64,000 nt of DNA from Planctomycetota bacterium (GTDB lineage Bacteria; Planctomycetota; Planctomycetia; Pirellulales; Lacipirellulaceae). The position numbers were made by a program, and so were the translations under genes. Where the stretch lies: positions 62,001 through 126,000 of the forward strand of contig JAKOXH010000006.1 of assembly GCA_029781135.1 (NCBI GenBank). Direction: 5' to 3'. Positions within the stretch are counted from its first letter, which is position 1, and every line of letters begins with the position of its first letter. The notes beneath the pieces were generated by a model. That model was not told the origin of the DNA. It made no database searches and worked only from the letters and a program-made list of their open reading frames with translations. Shown here piece by piece: positions 16,119 through 24,877 of the stretch.

Positions 16119-17513
16119 TTATTGAAGCGGTTCGATCTTCGTGAGGCCGACGACGGCCTGGTCGTAGTCGTGCATCGCGGTGTACTTGCCGCGGAGCCAC
16201 AGGAGGACGGTGTGGTTGGCGTTCCAGAGGGGAACGATGGGGCGAAGGTTGTCCATCTTGGAGTCGTGCGTGATTGGGCTCCACGTCCACGTTTTGCCGC
16301 CGTCGGTTGTCTTGCCCTCGAAAATTTCATGGACGCCGAGAGCCTTGTCGTCGCGCGGATCGATGGTGGTCGAGATGAACAATCGATTGGGGTTATGCGG
16401 ATCGAGGGCCGCGAGGCCGGTGTAGTCCTGCTCTTTGTCGTACAAGCGAGGTCCCGCTTTGGCGAGTTGGTGTACGTGCCACTCACTGCCATCGTAGCGG
16501 GCGTACCAAAAGCGGTGGGCATCGGCTTCTTTGCCGTTGATCGATGCTTCGTTTTCCCGAGTTGAGAAGATTGCATACGGATTGCTGCTCGCGTCGACGT
16601 GCAAATCGGTTGGCCAGGCATGCGAGCAGGCCTGTTTGGCATCGTCGTTGTCGCTCTGGAAGACGCGCGTGAGCGTCGTTTGGTTGGGGGCGTCGTTGTC
16701 GAAGATATCGGGATCGACCAGCGAACCATCGGAACGGTACATCCTGCCGCCGCGGATGAAGCCGTGGTAGATATTGTTGTTGAAGTCACGGGGGTGATGT
16801 TCGGTGCCCACGAAGTCGATGCGGTCGAGGCCGTTCGAGGCGTACTTGAAGTAGCCATTGACGTAGCCGACGAATTTGGGGTTAAACACGAGCTTGCCGG
16901 CGTAGGACCAGGTTGTGCCATCATCCTTTGAGACTAAGACGTTTGGGCCGCGGTTATTGGCCCGGGTGAAGTCGTAGGTGCGTTTTTCGGCCGGCAGGTA
17001 GAATAGATTCGAGTAGGTGGCGTTGAAGTCGCTGCCGAGCGTGCTGGCCCAGTTGAAAGTTTGTTCTGGCTCCCAACTTGTGGCGTCGTGCGGTTTGGTC
17101 GAAATCCGATAACGGGTGAGTTTATCGCCGCCGTGCTTGGTATACATCGCGAGATATCGGCCGTCGGGGCGGATGAGTAGGGCGGGCACGTTGTGGTCGT
17201 CATCGCCTAGCCCTTTGTGGAGCACCGATTGATCGATGTGTCCTGTGGCGAGGTCGTACGAGACGATATCGACATCGCCGTTGCGCACTGCGCCGTCGGC
17301 ACCGGTGGCATCCGCGATCGAACTGATGAGGAGCTTGCCAGCGGCCTGGTCGACGACGACGCGCTCGTCCTGGTACCAGCACCAACCGCCGTTGGTGTTG
17401 AAGGTAATTAGCTTGCCGGCGACTTGGTTGATTTCGGCTGCGGGTGCGAGCCTCGAAAGTGCGAGGGTCATCAGCCAGCAAGCGACGAGCGTTCTGTGTT
17501 GGGGATAGGCCAT
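16119..17513 (-). CDS. secreted BNR-4 repeat protein
   Basis: A 464-residue exported protein with a signal peptide ending near LAPAAE and then a propeller-like domain of the BNR repeat-containing family member (BNR-4) type. Segments include NTNGGWCWYQDERVVVD, the loop HKGLGDDDHNVPALLIRPDG, YPL-free blades with SKDDGTTW and TTDGGKTWTW (Asp-box motifs) and EHHPRDFNNNIYHGFI. Relatives are thought to act on carbohydrates or polysaccharides, often beside sulfatases; no catalytic assignment is possible here. ATG 17513 has AGGTGA nine bases upstream; the longer ORF start at 17621 passes through a palindromic repeat. Confidence 0.82.
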   Translation of the reverse strand: MAYPQHRTLVACWLMTLALSRLAPAAEINQVAGKLITFNTNGGWCWYQDERVVVDQAAGKLLISSIADATGADGAVRNGDVDIVSYDLATGHIDQSVLHKGLGDDDHNVPALLIRPDGRYLAMYTKHGGDKLTRYRISTKPHDATSWEPEQTFNWASTLGSDFNATYSNLFYLPAEKRTYDFTRANNRGPNVLVSKDDGTTWSYAGKLVFNPKFVGYVNGYFKYASNGLDRIDFVGTEHHPRDFNNNIYHGFIRGGRMYRSDGSLVDPDIFDNDAPNQTTLTRVFQSDNDDAKQACSHAWPTDLHVDASSNPYAIFSTRENEASINGKEADAHRFWYARYDGSEWHVHQLAKAGPRLYDKEQDYTGLAALDPHNPNRLFISTTIDPRDDKALGVHEIFEGKTTDGGKTWTWSPITHDSKMDNLRPIVPLWNANHTVLLWLRGKYTAMHDYDQAVVGLTKIEPLQ

Positions 17514-17537
17514 TTTTCGGTTCACCTGTTTATTACT

Positions 17538-17717
17538 CGTAGGACGGACAATCGTGTCCGTTCTACGGCCGAAATGTGTTGCAATGGACAGCGTTATCGG
17601 CGTCGGAGACGCCTCCCACATTATGGAACGATCCTATAACTTGGCGCGAATGGCTCTTGCTTGCGCTGCGAGCTTCGATCCATGATATCTGTTGGGGACG
17701 GACAGGAATGTCCGTCC
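17538..17717. repeat. two ACGGACA...TGTCCGT palindromes
   Basis: Copies at 17538-17567 and 17696-17717 share GGACGGACA, a four-base loop and TGTCCG; a third lies at 50237-50262. They occupy the gap between nagB and the BNR-4 gene. Confidence 0.7.
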
Positions 17718-17728
17718 TACGGGGGCGT

Positions 17729-18469
17729 TTAGGTGCGCAGCAGCTTTGCCGCGGGGGGGTCGAGGTACAACGTGCATTGTTTGTGTTGCTGCAGGATCGA
17801 CGCGGGAACCTTGGGTGAGACTTCGCCCTCGACGGAGTTGCGTACCGCTTCGGCCTTGCGGTCGTCGGGCACGGTGCAAATGATTGTGCCGCTCGTCATG
17901 ATTTGCCGGATGCTCATGGAAATTGCTTGCTTGGGCACATCGTCGAACGTGGGGAACCAGCCTTCGCCAAGCTGTTGGCGGCGGCAGGCGTCGTCGAGCT
18001 GGACGACAAGGTAGGGCTGCTCGGTTTGGAAATCGGCGGGCGGGTCGTTGAACGCCAGGTGGCCGTTCTCGCCGATGCCGACGAAGGCGACATCGATCGG
18101 ATGTTGCCGGATGACCTCTCCGACGCGGCGGCACTCGGCCTGCGGGTCGCTTTCGGCATCCAAGAAATAGAACGCGCGCAAGGGCAGCGGCAACTGGCTC
18201 ACGAACCGTTGCCACAGGTAACCGCGAAATGATGCCGGATGGTCGATCGGCAGGCCGACATATTCATCCAAGTGGAAACCAGTGACGCGGTTCCAATTAA
18301 TGCCGGGCTCATTGACCAAGGCGGCGAGCATCTCGAATTGCGAGGCGCCCGTGGCGACAATGATATTGGCGTGGGCGCGGGCGGCCAGCGCGCGACGGAT
18401 TTGCTCGGCCCCGGCGGCCGCCGCTGCCTTTCCCATCGCTTGCTTGTCCGGCATAATCTGGATGTCCAT
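17729..18469 (-). CDS. nagB: glucosamine-6-phosphate deaminase
   Basis: Converts glucosamine-6-phosphate to fructose-6-phosphate and ammonia in the cytoplasm. The 246-residue protein has the sugar-phosphate isomerase-like fold with [10 protein letters not shown] (catalytic aspartate at about residue 68) and [13 protein letters not shown] (about 131-143, catalytic histidine). ATG 18469 follows GGAGG with a ten-base spacer; the longer frame to 18514 is not needed. nagA is divergent, 312 bases away across a 173-bp repeat element. Together they form the amino-sugar catabolic route from N-acetylglucosamine-6-phosphate. Confidence 0.92.
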   Translation of the reverse strand: MDIQIMPDKQAMGKAAAAAGAEQIRRALAARAHANIIVATGASQFEMLAALVNEPGINWNRVTGFHLDEYVGLPIDHPASFRGYLWQRFVSQLPLPLRAFYFLDAESDPQAECRRVGEVIRQHPIDVAFVGIGENGHLAFNDPPADFQTEQPYLVVQLDDACRRQQLGEGWFPTFDDVPKQAISMSIRQIMTSGTIICTVPDDRKAEAVRNSVEGEVSPKVPASILQQHKQCTLYLDPPAAKLLRT

Positions 18470-18533
18470 TGACAATTGACCTCCTCGGTAGCTGAAGTCG
18501 TAAGACTTCAGCAATTGACACTATGGAAGAACG

Positions 18534-18706
18534 TCTCACGCAAAGGCGCGAAGGCGCAAAGGAAGAAAAAAAGCAGCGAACCGCTGACGGGCGCTAATGG
18601 CGCGCTAATCGATATGCCAATGCGGACTTGCCAACGATTAGCGATCTATTAGCGTCGATTAGTGGTTTGCGTGTCTTCCTTCGCGCCTTGGCGCCTTGGC
18701 GTGAGA
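18534..18706. repeat. 173-bp inverted-repeat element, copy 2
   Basis: Homologous to 13742-13918: TCTCACGCAAAGGCGCGAA at the left, GGCGCCTTGGCGTGAGA at the right, GCTAAT/ATTAGC blocks inside. It occupies most of the nagB-nagA divergent promoter region, so it may affect their expression. Confidence 0.8.
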
Positions 18707-18781
18707 AAATGCGTAACGCCTAACTTTCGAGTGGTGGTTGAACCTCGCGCATCGGAATTCCGACGAATTCCGCTACGAGCC

Positions 18782-19720
18782 ATGATTATGAATGCTCCCG
18801 CTGGTTATGTCGATCTGCAAGTGAACGGATACGCAGATGTCGATTTCAATGCCGATGTGCTGGCGGAGGAGCGTGTGGCGGCTGTGTGCCGGCGGCTGCG
18901 CAAGGAGGGCGTCGCCGGCATTTTGGCGACGGTGATCACGGCGGATATTGAGGCAATGTGTCGGCGGCTCGCGAATATCGTGCGGGCACGTGAAGCGGAT
19001 GCCACGACGGCCGAGGTAATTTGGGGCGTCCACATCGAGGGCCCGTTTCTAAATGAAGAGCCGGGTTACATCGGCGCTCACCCGAAGGAATGTGCCCGAC
19101 CGGCCGACGTTGAGAACATGAAGCGCTTGTTGGAGGCGGCGGGTGGGCTGACGCGGATTGTTACGTTGGCGCCGGAACGTGATGCAGGCCAGCAAGTAAC
19201 GCGATACTTGTCGAAGCACGGCATCTGTGTTGCAGGCGGGCACTGTAATCCGACGCTGGACGAACTGCGGGCGGCAATTGACGCGGGGATGCGAATGTTC
19301 ACGCACCTGGGCAACGGCTGCCCGGGCCAGCTCGCACGGCACGATAATATCATCCAGCGTGTGCTCAGTGAGGCGGAGCGGTTGCACATTGGGTTCATCG
19401 CCGATGGCGTACACGTGCCGTTCTTTGCTCTGACTAATTATTTGAAGTGCTGCGGCATCGAGCGCGCGTTCGTTGTGACCGATGCGATTCGGGGCGCCGG
19501 CCTTGGCCCGGGCGAGTATTCGATTGGCGACCGGCGGGTGATCATCGACGAGAACCTGGCCACGTGGGCGGCGGATCGCAGTCACTTGGTCGGCTCGGCG
19601 GGGACGATGCCGCGCTCGGCGGAGAACTTGCGTTCGGCGTTGGGGTTGAGCGAGCGGGACGTTCGGCAGTTGCTGTGTGAGAACCCGCGAGGAATCGTGG
19701 AGGGGGAGAGGGGGAGATAG
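18782..19720 (+). CDS. nagA: N-acetylglucosamine-6-phosphate deacetylase
   Basis: Removes acetate from GlcNAc-6-phosphate. The protein has about 312 residues, with amidohydrolase-type motifs WGVHIEGPFL, AGGHCNPTLDELRAA, THLGNGCPGQ and VTDAIRGAGLGPGEY (catalytic aspartate). The N-terminus (VDLQVNGYADVDFNAD) begins directly in the barrel, so the small N-terminal beta domain of longer NagA proteins is short or absent. ATG 18782 or 18788 is the likely start. The last codons and stop lie inside a GGGGGAGA purine repeat, so the natural C-terminus may have been altered by repeat slippage. Divergent from nagB. Confidence 0.88.
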   Translation: MIMNAPAGYVDLQVNGYADVDFNADVLAEERVAAVCRRLRKEGVAGILATVITADIEAMCRRLANIVRAREADATTAEVIWGVHIEGPFLNEEPGYIGAHPKECARPADVENMKRLLEAAGGLTRIVTLAPERDAGQQVTRYLSKHGICVAGGHCNPTLDELRAAIDAGMRMFTHLGNGCPGQLARHDNIIQRVLSEAERLHIGFIADGVHVPFFALTNYLKCCGIERAFVVTDAIRGAGLGPGEYSIGDRRVIIDENLATWAADRSHLVGSAGTMPRSAENLRSALGLSERDVRQLLCENPRGIVEGERGR

Positions 19721-19775
19721 GGAGAGGGGGAGAGGGGGAGACAAGGAGTAGCGGAATTCTTACGAATTCCGCTAC
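19695..19775. repeat. purine repeat and GAATTC palindrome
   Basis: GGGGGAGA units (about 19699-19741) cover the end of nagA. They are followed by the perfect 12-bp palindrome GTAGCGGAATTC (19748-19759) / GAATTCCGCTAC (19764-19775). Related GAATTC palindromes occur at about 18752-18778 and 4732-4800. Confidence 0.7.
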
Positions 19776-19812
19776 GACCATATAGCAGATGATTGAGCGC
19801 ACAATGCCCTTG

Positions 19813-20559
19813 CTAGCGCTGCGGGCTCCGATCAATGGTTGTATTTGTGGAGTGAGTCATATCGCGTTGGAAGAACATCAGGTGTTGCCAGGGGAGTTTG
19901 TCGAATTCCTCGACGAGTTTGAAGCCGTTGGGCGGGAATTCCTTCATGATTTGGGCTTTGCTCATTTTGTGGAGTGGCTTGATCGGCACGTTCGGATCTT
20001 CGGCACGGAACTCGACGAGCGCGACGCGGCCGGTTGGCTTGAGGCTCTTGCGAATGGCGGCGAGCATTTGCTCGGGGTGGGAGAATTCGTGGTAGACATC
20101 GACCAGCAATACTAAGTCGACTGCGCCATCAGGCAGTTTGGGGTCAACGAGCGTGCCGAGAATCGGTTCGATGTTGGTGACTTTCTCCTCGGCCGCGCGG
20201 TCCTTGAGTAGGCCGAGCATTTCGCGCTGGATATCGACGGCGAGGACGCGGCCCTTTTCGCCGACCAGTTTGACGAGTTTCAATGTGTAAAAGCCGTTGC
20301 CGCAGCCCAGGTCGCAGACAACGTCGCCCGGCTGCACGTGGAGGGCGGCGAGCATCGTCTTGCAGTCTTCCTCGCGTTCACGAGATTCGCGGGTGAGCCA
20401 GGGAGCGCCGAGGTAGTGCATCGTCTGGGCGATTTCGCGGCCCTTGTACTCCTTGAGCGGCAGCGGAATGGCAGAATCCTCGGCAACTGCAATGCGACAG
20501 AGTGCAAAGCAGTGCCAAACCAAGATCGCGAGTATTCGAAGATTAGTCCGTAGAAGCAT
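19813..20559 (-). CDS. exported class I SAM methyltransferase
   Basis: A 248-residue protein with an N-terminal signal sequence (LAILVWHCFALCRIAVAE). A class I methyltransferase domain follows: VCDLGCGNGFYTLKL (motif I, SAM binding), VLAVDIQREML (motif II), DLVLLVDVYHEFSHPEQML and GRVALVEFRAED. CGGAG five bases upstream supports the start. Methyltransferases with export signals are unusual because SAM is cytoplasmic, but similar annotations exist in planctomycetes; the hydrophobic segment may instead be a membrane anchor. The substrate is unknown. Confidence 0.82.
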   Translation of the reverse strand: MLLRTNLRILAILVWHCFALCRIAVAEDSAIPLPLKEYKGREIAQTMHYLGAPWLTRESREREEDCKTMLAALHVQPGDVVCDLGCGNGFYTLKLVKLVGEKGRVLAVDIQREMLGLLKDRAAEEKVTNIEPILGTLVDPKLPDGAVDLVLLVDVYHEFSHPEQMLAAIRKSLKPTGRVALVEFRAEDPNVPIKPLHKMSKAQIMKEFPPNGFKLVEEFDKLPWQHLMFFQRDMTHSTNTTIDRSPQR

Positions 20560-20664
20560 TGGGGCTCCGTTTAGACAGGTGCTCCGTGCATTTCGGCGGG
20601 TGACGTATTATACTCGCGTGTTGCGAACGCGAATTCATGTTAACGTGCGATTTGAGTTGAAGCG

Positions 20665-21432
20665 ATGCAAATTATTGTGATAGCGGCCGGACGGGGGCGG
20701 CGGTTGATGCCGACGACGGCGGACGGGCCAAAGTGCTTTGCCGAAGTCGCGGGCAAGCGGTTGATCGATTGGACCGTGGACGCTTTTGGTGCCAACGGCC
20801 TCGATCGCGTGTGTTTCATCGGCGGCTACCATATCGAGAAGGTGAGGCAGGCGTATCCGCAATTCACGTTTCGCCACAATCCCGATTGGGAGAACAACAA
20901 TATTTTGGCGTCGCTGTTCTACGCGGAGGATCTCATGGATGAAGGCTTCATTTGCTGCTATAGCGATATCTTGTTCACGGCCGACGTGGCGGGCCGGTTG
21001 GCGAATGATGCGGGCGACATGGTGCTAGGCGTCGATACGGCGTGGCTCGAACGCTACGAGCATCGGTCGGAACATCCGCCGGATGATGCCGAGAAGGTGA
21101 CGGTGCAAAATGGGCGGGTGACACGCGTCGACCGGAAGATTCACGAAGGCGACGCGTATGGCGAGTACATTGGGGTGGCCAAATTTTCGGCCGAGGGGGC
21201 GGGGAGATTACGCGAGTGTTATCGGCGGCGGCGTGAGCAGTTCGAAGGGCGACCTTGGCGAGACGCCAGGAGTTTCGAGAAAGCGTACAAGATTTTGCTG
21301 TTTCAAGACATGATCGAACAGGGCGAGCGGTTTGCGCACGTCGATACGCCGGGCGGATATATCGAAGTGGATACGCAGCAGGATTTTGATTATGCGAGGC
21401 AACACTGGGTGGGGAAGCATCGGGAAAGATGA
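20665..21432 (+). CDS. NTP transferase (LicC/sugar-phosphate nucleotidyltransferase-like)
   Basis: A 255-residue cytoplasmic enzyme. The N-terminus IVIAAGRGRRLMPTTADGPKC is a variant of the GxGxRL...PK nucleotide-binding motif. GKRLIDWTVD, ENNNILASLFYAEDLM and CCYSDILFTADV (metal-binding aspartate) follow, and the end is PGGYIEVDTQQDFDYAR. This layout fits choline-phosphate cytidylyltransferase LicC and similar sugar-1-phosphate nucleotidyltransferases used for surface polymers. The exact substrate is not determined, and no choline kinase or glycosyltransferase is adjacent. Confidence 0.83.
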   Translation: MQIIVIAAGRGRRLMPTTADGPKCFAEVAGKRLIDWTVDAFGANGLDRVCFIGGYHIEKVRQAYPQFTFRHNPDWENNNILASLFYAEDLMDEGFICCYSDILFTADVAGRLANDAGDMVLGVDTAWLERYEHRSEHPPDDAEKVTVQNGRVTRVDRKIHEGDAYGEYIGVAKFSAEGAGRLRECYRRRREQFEGRPWRDARSFEKAYKILLFQDMIEQGERFAHVDTPGGYIEVDTQQDFDYARQHWVGKHRER

Positions 21433-21461
21433 GTGGGGAATTGGGAGTGGAGAATTTGGAA

Positions 21462-21572
21462 TGATCAATGACCAATGACCAATGACCAAAGCCTAACGCC
21501 CAAAGCCCAACGCCCAAAGCCTAACGCCTAACGACTAACGACTAACGACTAACGACTAACGACTAACGACTC
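21462..21572. repeat. tandem heptamer array
   Basis: GACCAATGACCAATGACC units pass into CCTAACGCCCAAAGC units and then at least six CTAACGA heptamers up to 21572. It ends only a few bases before the ATG of the MetE-like gene, replacing any obvious ribosome site. Confidence 0.8.
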
Positions 21573-21576
21573 CGCG

Positions 21577-22641
21577 ATGCCTGATATACTTTTTCCCACG
21601 TCTGTAATTGGCTCGCTGCCGCGGCCGCGGTTCGTGAAGGATCTTATTGCCGACGATTGCCCGATCCGCGGCGATGAATATCGTCGGCTGATGGGCGAGG
21701 CGATTCGGGCGGCGGTGGCAATGCAGGAGACGGCGGGGCTGGATGTCGTTTCCGATGGCGAATGGTGGCGGAAGAGTTACATCGGCGTGATTGCCGAGTT
21801 GGCGCATGGGTTCGAGTTGAGTCTGAACCCGGCGGACGGCCGGCCGTGGACGGTTGTTGTCGATCGACTGTCGCCGAAACAGCCGGGGTTCATTGCTCAG
21901 GAAGTGAAGTTTCTGAAGACGCTCACGAAGCGACAAATCAAGGCGACGTTGCCGGCGCCGGCACTGTTGGGTGAGCGGATGTGGGACCCGATGAAATCGG
22001 CGAAGGCGTATCCGAAGCGCGAGGATTTTGTTCGCGATTGCGTGCCGATTTTGCGTCGGGAAGTTGAGTTGCTGCGGGACGAAGGGGTCGCGATCGTGCA
22101 GGTGGATGATCCACATCTGTGTTTGTTTGTCGATCCGCAGGTGCGGCAGCAATATGACGATGCCGATTGGGCGGCCGACTTTGCCGCCGACATGGATAAC
22201 GAGGTCGTTAGCGGCATTCGAGGTGTGAAGCTGGCCGTGCATTTGTGCCGGCGGGCGGGGGCTCGTGCCCGGGGAGAGGCCGATCATCGGGGCAGCTACG
22301 ATCCGATTTTGCGGCAACTCAGTCGGCTCAAGGTGGATCACATCACGATGGAATTCACGACGCCCGGCGCGGGCGATATGTCGGTCTTCCAGCACCTGCC
22401 GGAGCATGTGGAAATTGGCCTGGGTTGCGTGAGTTGTCTGCCGGGGCAGATCGATTCGGTCGAAACGATTGTGGGCCGTGTGGAAGCGGCGCTCAAATAC
22501 CTGGCGCCGCACCGCATCACGCTCAACCCCGAGTGTGGCTTCGCCCCCGGTTCGGCCGCGAACGTGAGCCTCGATGAGGTATATATGAAACTCAGGAATG
22601 AAGTGACGGCGGCGGAGCGGTTGCGGGAGAAGTACGGTTGA
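21577..22641 (+). CDS. MetE-like (cobalamin-independent methionine synthase C-terminal) protein
   Basis: A 354-residue barrel related to the catalytic C-terminal half of MetE. SVIGSLPRP is at the start, DGEWWRKSYIG, VQVDDPHLCLF and HLCRRAGAR (zinc ligands His and Cys) follow, then LGCVSCLPGQIDS and LNPECGFAPGS (last zinc Cys). Without the N-terminal MetE half, such proteins act in various methyl transfers or C-C/C-S cleavages; which one applies here is unknown. There is no ribosome site because heptamer repeats abut the start, so translation initiation may be unusual. Confidence 0.85.
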   Translation: MPDILFPTSVIGSLPRPRFVKDLIADDCPIRGDEYRRLMGEAIRAAVAMQETAGLDVVSDGEWWRKSYIGVIAELAHGFELSLNPADGRPWTVVVDRLSPKQPGFIAQEVKFLKTLTKRQIKATLPAPALLGERMWDPMKSAKAYPKREDFVRDCVPILRREVELLRDEGVAIVQVDDPHLCLFVDPQVRQQYDDADWAADFAADMDNEVVSGIRGVKLAVHLCRRAGARARGEADHRGSYDPILRQLSRLKVDHITMEFTTPGAGDMSVFQHLPEHVEIGLGCVSCLPGQIDSVETIVGRVEAALKYLAPHRITLNPECGFAPGSAANVSLDEVYMKLRNEVTAAERLREKYG

Positions 22642-22684
22642 TAAACATGTGTCTGGTTTCCGCAGCGGCGACACGCATGCATCC

Positions 22685-22711
22685 GCGCTCCGCTCCGCGT
22701 CGCGGCTAAAC
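22685..22711. repeat. GCGCTCCGCTCCGCGTCGCG repeat, copy 1
   Basis: Repeat ending GCGGCTAAAC. Close copies lie at 27985-28012, 31288-31327 (with a short insertion) and 38024-38052. All are in intergenic gaps. Confidence 0.7.
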
Positions 22712-22751
22712 TTTTGGTTCTTGGTGGCACGAAGATCAAACGGATGTACGG

Positions 22752-22940
22752 TCAGAACGGGTGTCCGCTAGATAATTTGGCCTCGAGTGCGTCGAGCCGC
22801 GTCGCGATTTGCTGTAAGTAGGTAATGATAATGGCGTGGGTGTATTGGGCGTCGATGCCGACGGGGGAGTTGGCCACGCTGATGCGGTTGATGATATCTT
22901 CGTAATCGGTCTTGGGGATTTGGAGGACGTCGGTGTTCAT
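22752..22940 (-). CDS. small conserved-looking protein downstream of treZ
   Basis: A 62-residue protein (MNTDVLQIPKTDYEDIINR ... LEAKLSSGHPF), mostly helical, ending in a short predicted coiled segment (TYLQQIATRLDALEAKL). It follows treZ on the same strand by 53 bases, separated by a GTCAGGCT palindrome. The ribosome site is weak. I do not recognise the family; codon use and amino-acid pattern look coding. Confidence 0.5.
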   Translation of the reverse strand: MNTDVLQIPKTDYEDIINRISVANSPVGIDAQYTHAIIITYLQQIATRLDALEAKLSSGHPF

Positions 22941-22970
22941 GGTTCTGCCAAAGAGTTGTTGGAGTTTCTC

Positions 22971-22996
22971 GTCAGGCTGAAGGCCTGACGTACTTA
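22971..22996. repeat. GTCAGGCT palindrome providing the treZ stop
   Basis: GTCAGGCTGAAGGCCTGAC followed by GTACTTA; the final TTA (22994-22996) is the TAA stop codon of treZ on the minus strand. Related copies are at 43207-43232, 47503-47527 and 47538-47563. Confidence 0.75.
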
Positions 22997-24877
22997 TATA
23001 TCGACGGTGGCGAAGATGACAGCGGCGTGGCCGGGGACGGGCCAATTTTTATTGTCGAAGGCGGGCGTGCCGAGACCATCGTAGCGGGGGTCTTCGCTCG
23101 ACCAAATGAGGCGCCATTTCTTGCAGAGCGGCGGGGCGATGAGCGGATCGGCGATGGGGTGCCAATCGTAATCGCGGCCGAAGTTGAATAGGCCGAGTCG
23201 GTCGTCGCCGTCGTCGCCGTACCAGCGGAGTGCGAAAGCTTCCTGTCCGATGAGCGAGGACTCGATGGCATCGCGATCTTGCTGGGAAAATACGGCATCC
23301 TGCTTGCGCAGGCGGATGAGATCGCGGTGCAGGCGGACCATCGGCGTGCGCGAATCGCATTCCGCCCAGTTGAGTTTGCACAGTCGAAAAGTGCGCTCGT
23401 GAGACGGGTGGAACACGTCGGTGACCTGGTCGAGCGACTTGATTCGCGGAAACTGGTGCATGAATTCGGTGCGGCCTTTGTGAACCAACTCGGCGAGTTC
23501 GTCTTCATGATCGGCAAAATACAGAAACGGATTCGAGGCCCCGAACTCCTGGCCCATGAACAGCATCGGCGTGGCCGGTCCGAGCAGGAGCAGGGCCGTG
23601 AGCGCGCGGTGGCGGCCGGGTGACGTGAGTAAATGGGTGCGGAGGCCGCGGGCGGAGTTGGCGACCTGATCGTGGTTTTGCAGGAAGTGGATGAAGTGCG
23701 GCGCTGCGATGTTGCGCGCCGGATAGCCGCGATGACGGCCTTGGCGGATGTTCCATTGGCCTTGGTACAAATGACCGAAACGGATGGTGTTCGCCAACTC
23801 TTGGGCGGAGCCGGTGAAGTCGCGGTAGTAGGCTTCGTTGTTTCCGGTGGCGGCAACGCGGCAGGAGTGGTGGAAGTCGTCGTTCAAGATCCCATCGGTG
23901 CTCCAACCGCCGAGGTCTTCCGATAGGACTTGCCAACTGCGGTTCTTTTCATCCTCGCTGACGACGATGATGGAGCGCTCGCCGGCGGCGGCGCGTGCCG
24001 CCTGTGTAAGTTGGGCGATAATGTGTTGTGGAGAATCGTCGACGACGGCCTGGACGGCGTCGAGTCGCAGGCCATCGATGTGAAATTCGCGGACCCAATA
24101 GGCGGCGTTTTCGGCTACGAAATCGCGCACGGGGCCGGCGTGTTCGCTATCGAAGTTGATCGCGCCGCCCCATTCGGTGTGATGTTTGGATGCGGCGTAA
24201 TGGGGCGAAAACTGAGCAGTAAAATTGCCGGCCGGGCCGAAGTGGTTGTAGACAACGTCGAGGATGACGCCGATTCCCAAAGTGTGCGCACGATCGACGA
24301 ACTCGCGAAAGTTGTCGGGAGTGCCATACAGCTCGGTGGGCGCGTACCAAAAGACGCCGTCGTAGCCCCAACCAAATTTGCCGGGAAAGGCGGCGACCGG
24401 CATGATTTGCACCACGGTGACGCCGACATCGCGCAGGTGGGGCAGCTTTTCGATGGCCGCACGCCAAGTTCCTTCCGGTGTGAAAACGCCGATGTGCATT
24501 TCGTAGAGCACTTGGCCGGCGATTCGCACGCCTCGCCAGGCTTGATCGGTCCATTCGAATTGCCGGTGATCGATGACTTGGGAAGGGCCGAAGACGCCGT
24601 GAGGTTGGAAGTTGGATGCCGGATCGGGGAAGAGCTGTTCTTCGCCATCGAGGCGGTAGAGGTAGAGTGCGCCAGTCGGGACCTCATCGGTTGCGAGCGT
24701 GAAATAGTTGTCGGCGTTTCCAGCGCGTGTGAGTGGAATCGCACGTTGTGGGGTACCCCCTGAATCAACCAAAACCACTTCGACCGCGCGGCGTTCGGGG
24801 GCCCACGCGCGGAACCTGACACCATCCTCGGCAACCGTGGCACCGGGGCGATTCAGACTATCCCTAGTTGCACTCAT
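22994..24877 (-). CDS. treZ: malto-oligosyltrehalose trehalohydrolase
   Basis: Releases trehalose from the maltooligosyltrehalose made by TreY. The protein of about 627 residues has an N-terminal CBM48-like domain (FRAWAPERRAVEVVLVD) and a GH13 barrel. Barrel motifs are DVVYNHFGPAGN, HIDGLRLDAVQAV (nucleophile aspartate), VVSEDEKNRSW (acid/base glutamate) and FLQNHDQVAN, with a C-terminal beta domain. ATG 24877 is a reasonable start; an in-frame ATG at 24919 is possible and neither has a strong ribosome site. It is divergent from treY across about 120 bases. The stop codon comes from a palindromic repeat. Confidence 0.93.
   Translation of the reverse strand: MSATRDSLNRPGATVAEDGVRFRAWAPERRAVEVVLVDSGGTPQRAIPLTRAGNADNYFTLATDEVPTGALYLYRLDGEEQLFPDPASNFQPHGVFGPSQVIDHRQFEWTDQAWRGVRIAGQVLYEMHIGVFTPEGTWRAAIEKLPHLRDVGVTVVQIMPVAAFPGKFGWGYDGVFWYAPTELYGTPDNFREFVDRAHTLGIGVILDVVYNHFGPAGNFTAQFSPHYAASKHHTEWGGAINFDSEHAGPVRDFVAENAAYWVREFHIDGLRLDAVQAVVDDSPQHIIAQLTQAARAAAGERSIIVVSEDEKNRSWQVLSEDLGGWSTDGILNDDFHHSCRVAATGNNEAYYRDFTGSAQELANTIRFGHLYQGQWNIRQGRHRGYPARNIAAPHFIHFLQNHDQVANSARGLRTHLLTSPGRHRALTALLLLGPATPMLFMGQEFGASNPFLYFADHEDELAELVHKGRTEFMHQFPRIKSLDQVTDVFHPSHERTFRLCKLNWAECDSRTPMVRLHRDLIRLRKQDAVFSQQDRDAIESSLIGQEAFALRWYGDDGDDRLGLFNFGRDYDWHPIADPLIAPPLCKKWRLIWSSEDPRYDGLGTPAFDNKNWPVPGHAAVIFATVDI

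Noticed and set aside
21462..21572. Possible CRISPR array
   Set aside because: The units are 7-18 bases and directly tandem without unique spacers; there are no cas genes.
21556..22674. 372-codon minus-strand ORF opposite the MetE-like gene
   Set aside because: No recognisable family, low-complexity His/Arg composition; the plus-strand frame has clear zinc-ligand motifs.
23930..24763. 277-codon plus-strand ORF inside treZ
   Set aside because: It is antisense to conserved GH13 catalytic motifs and has no ribosome site.
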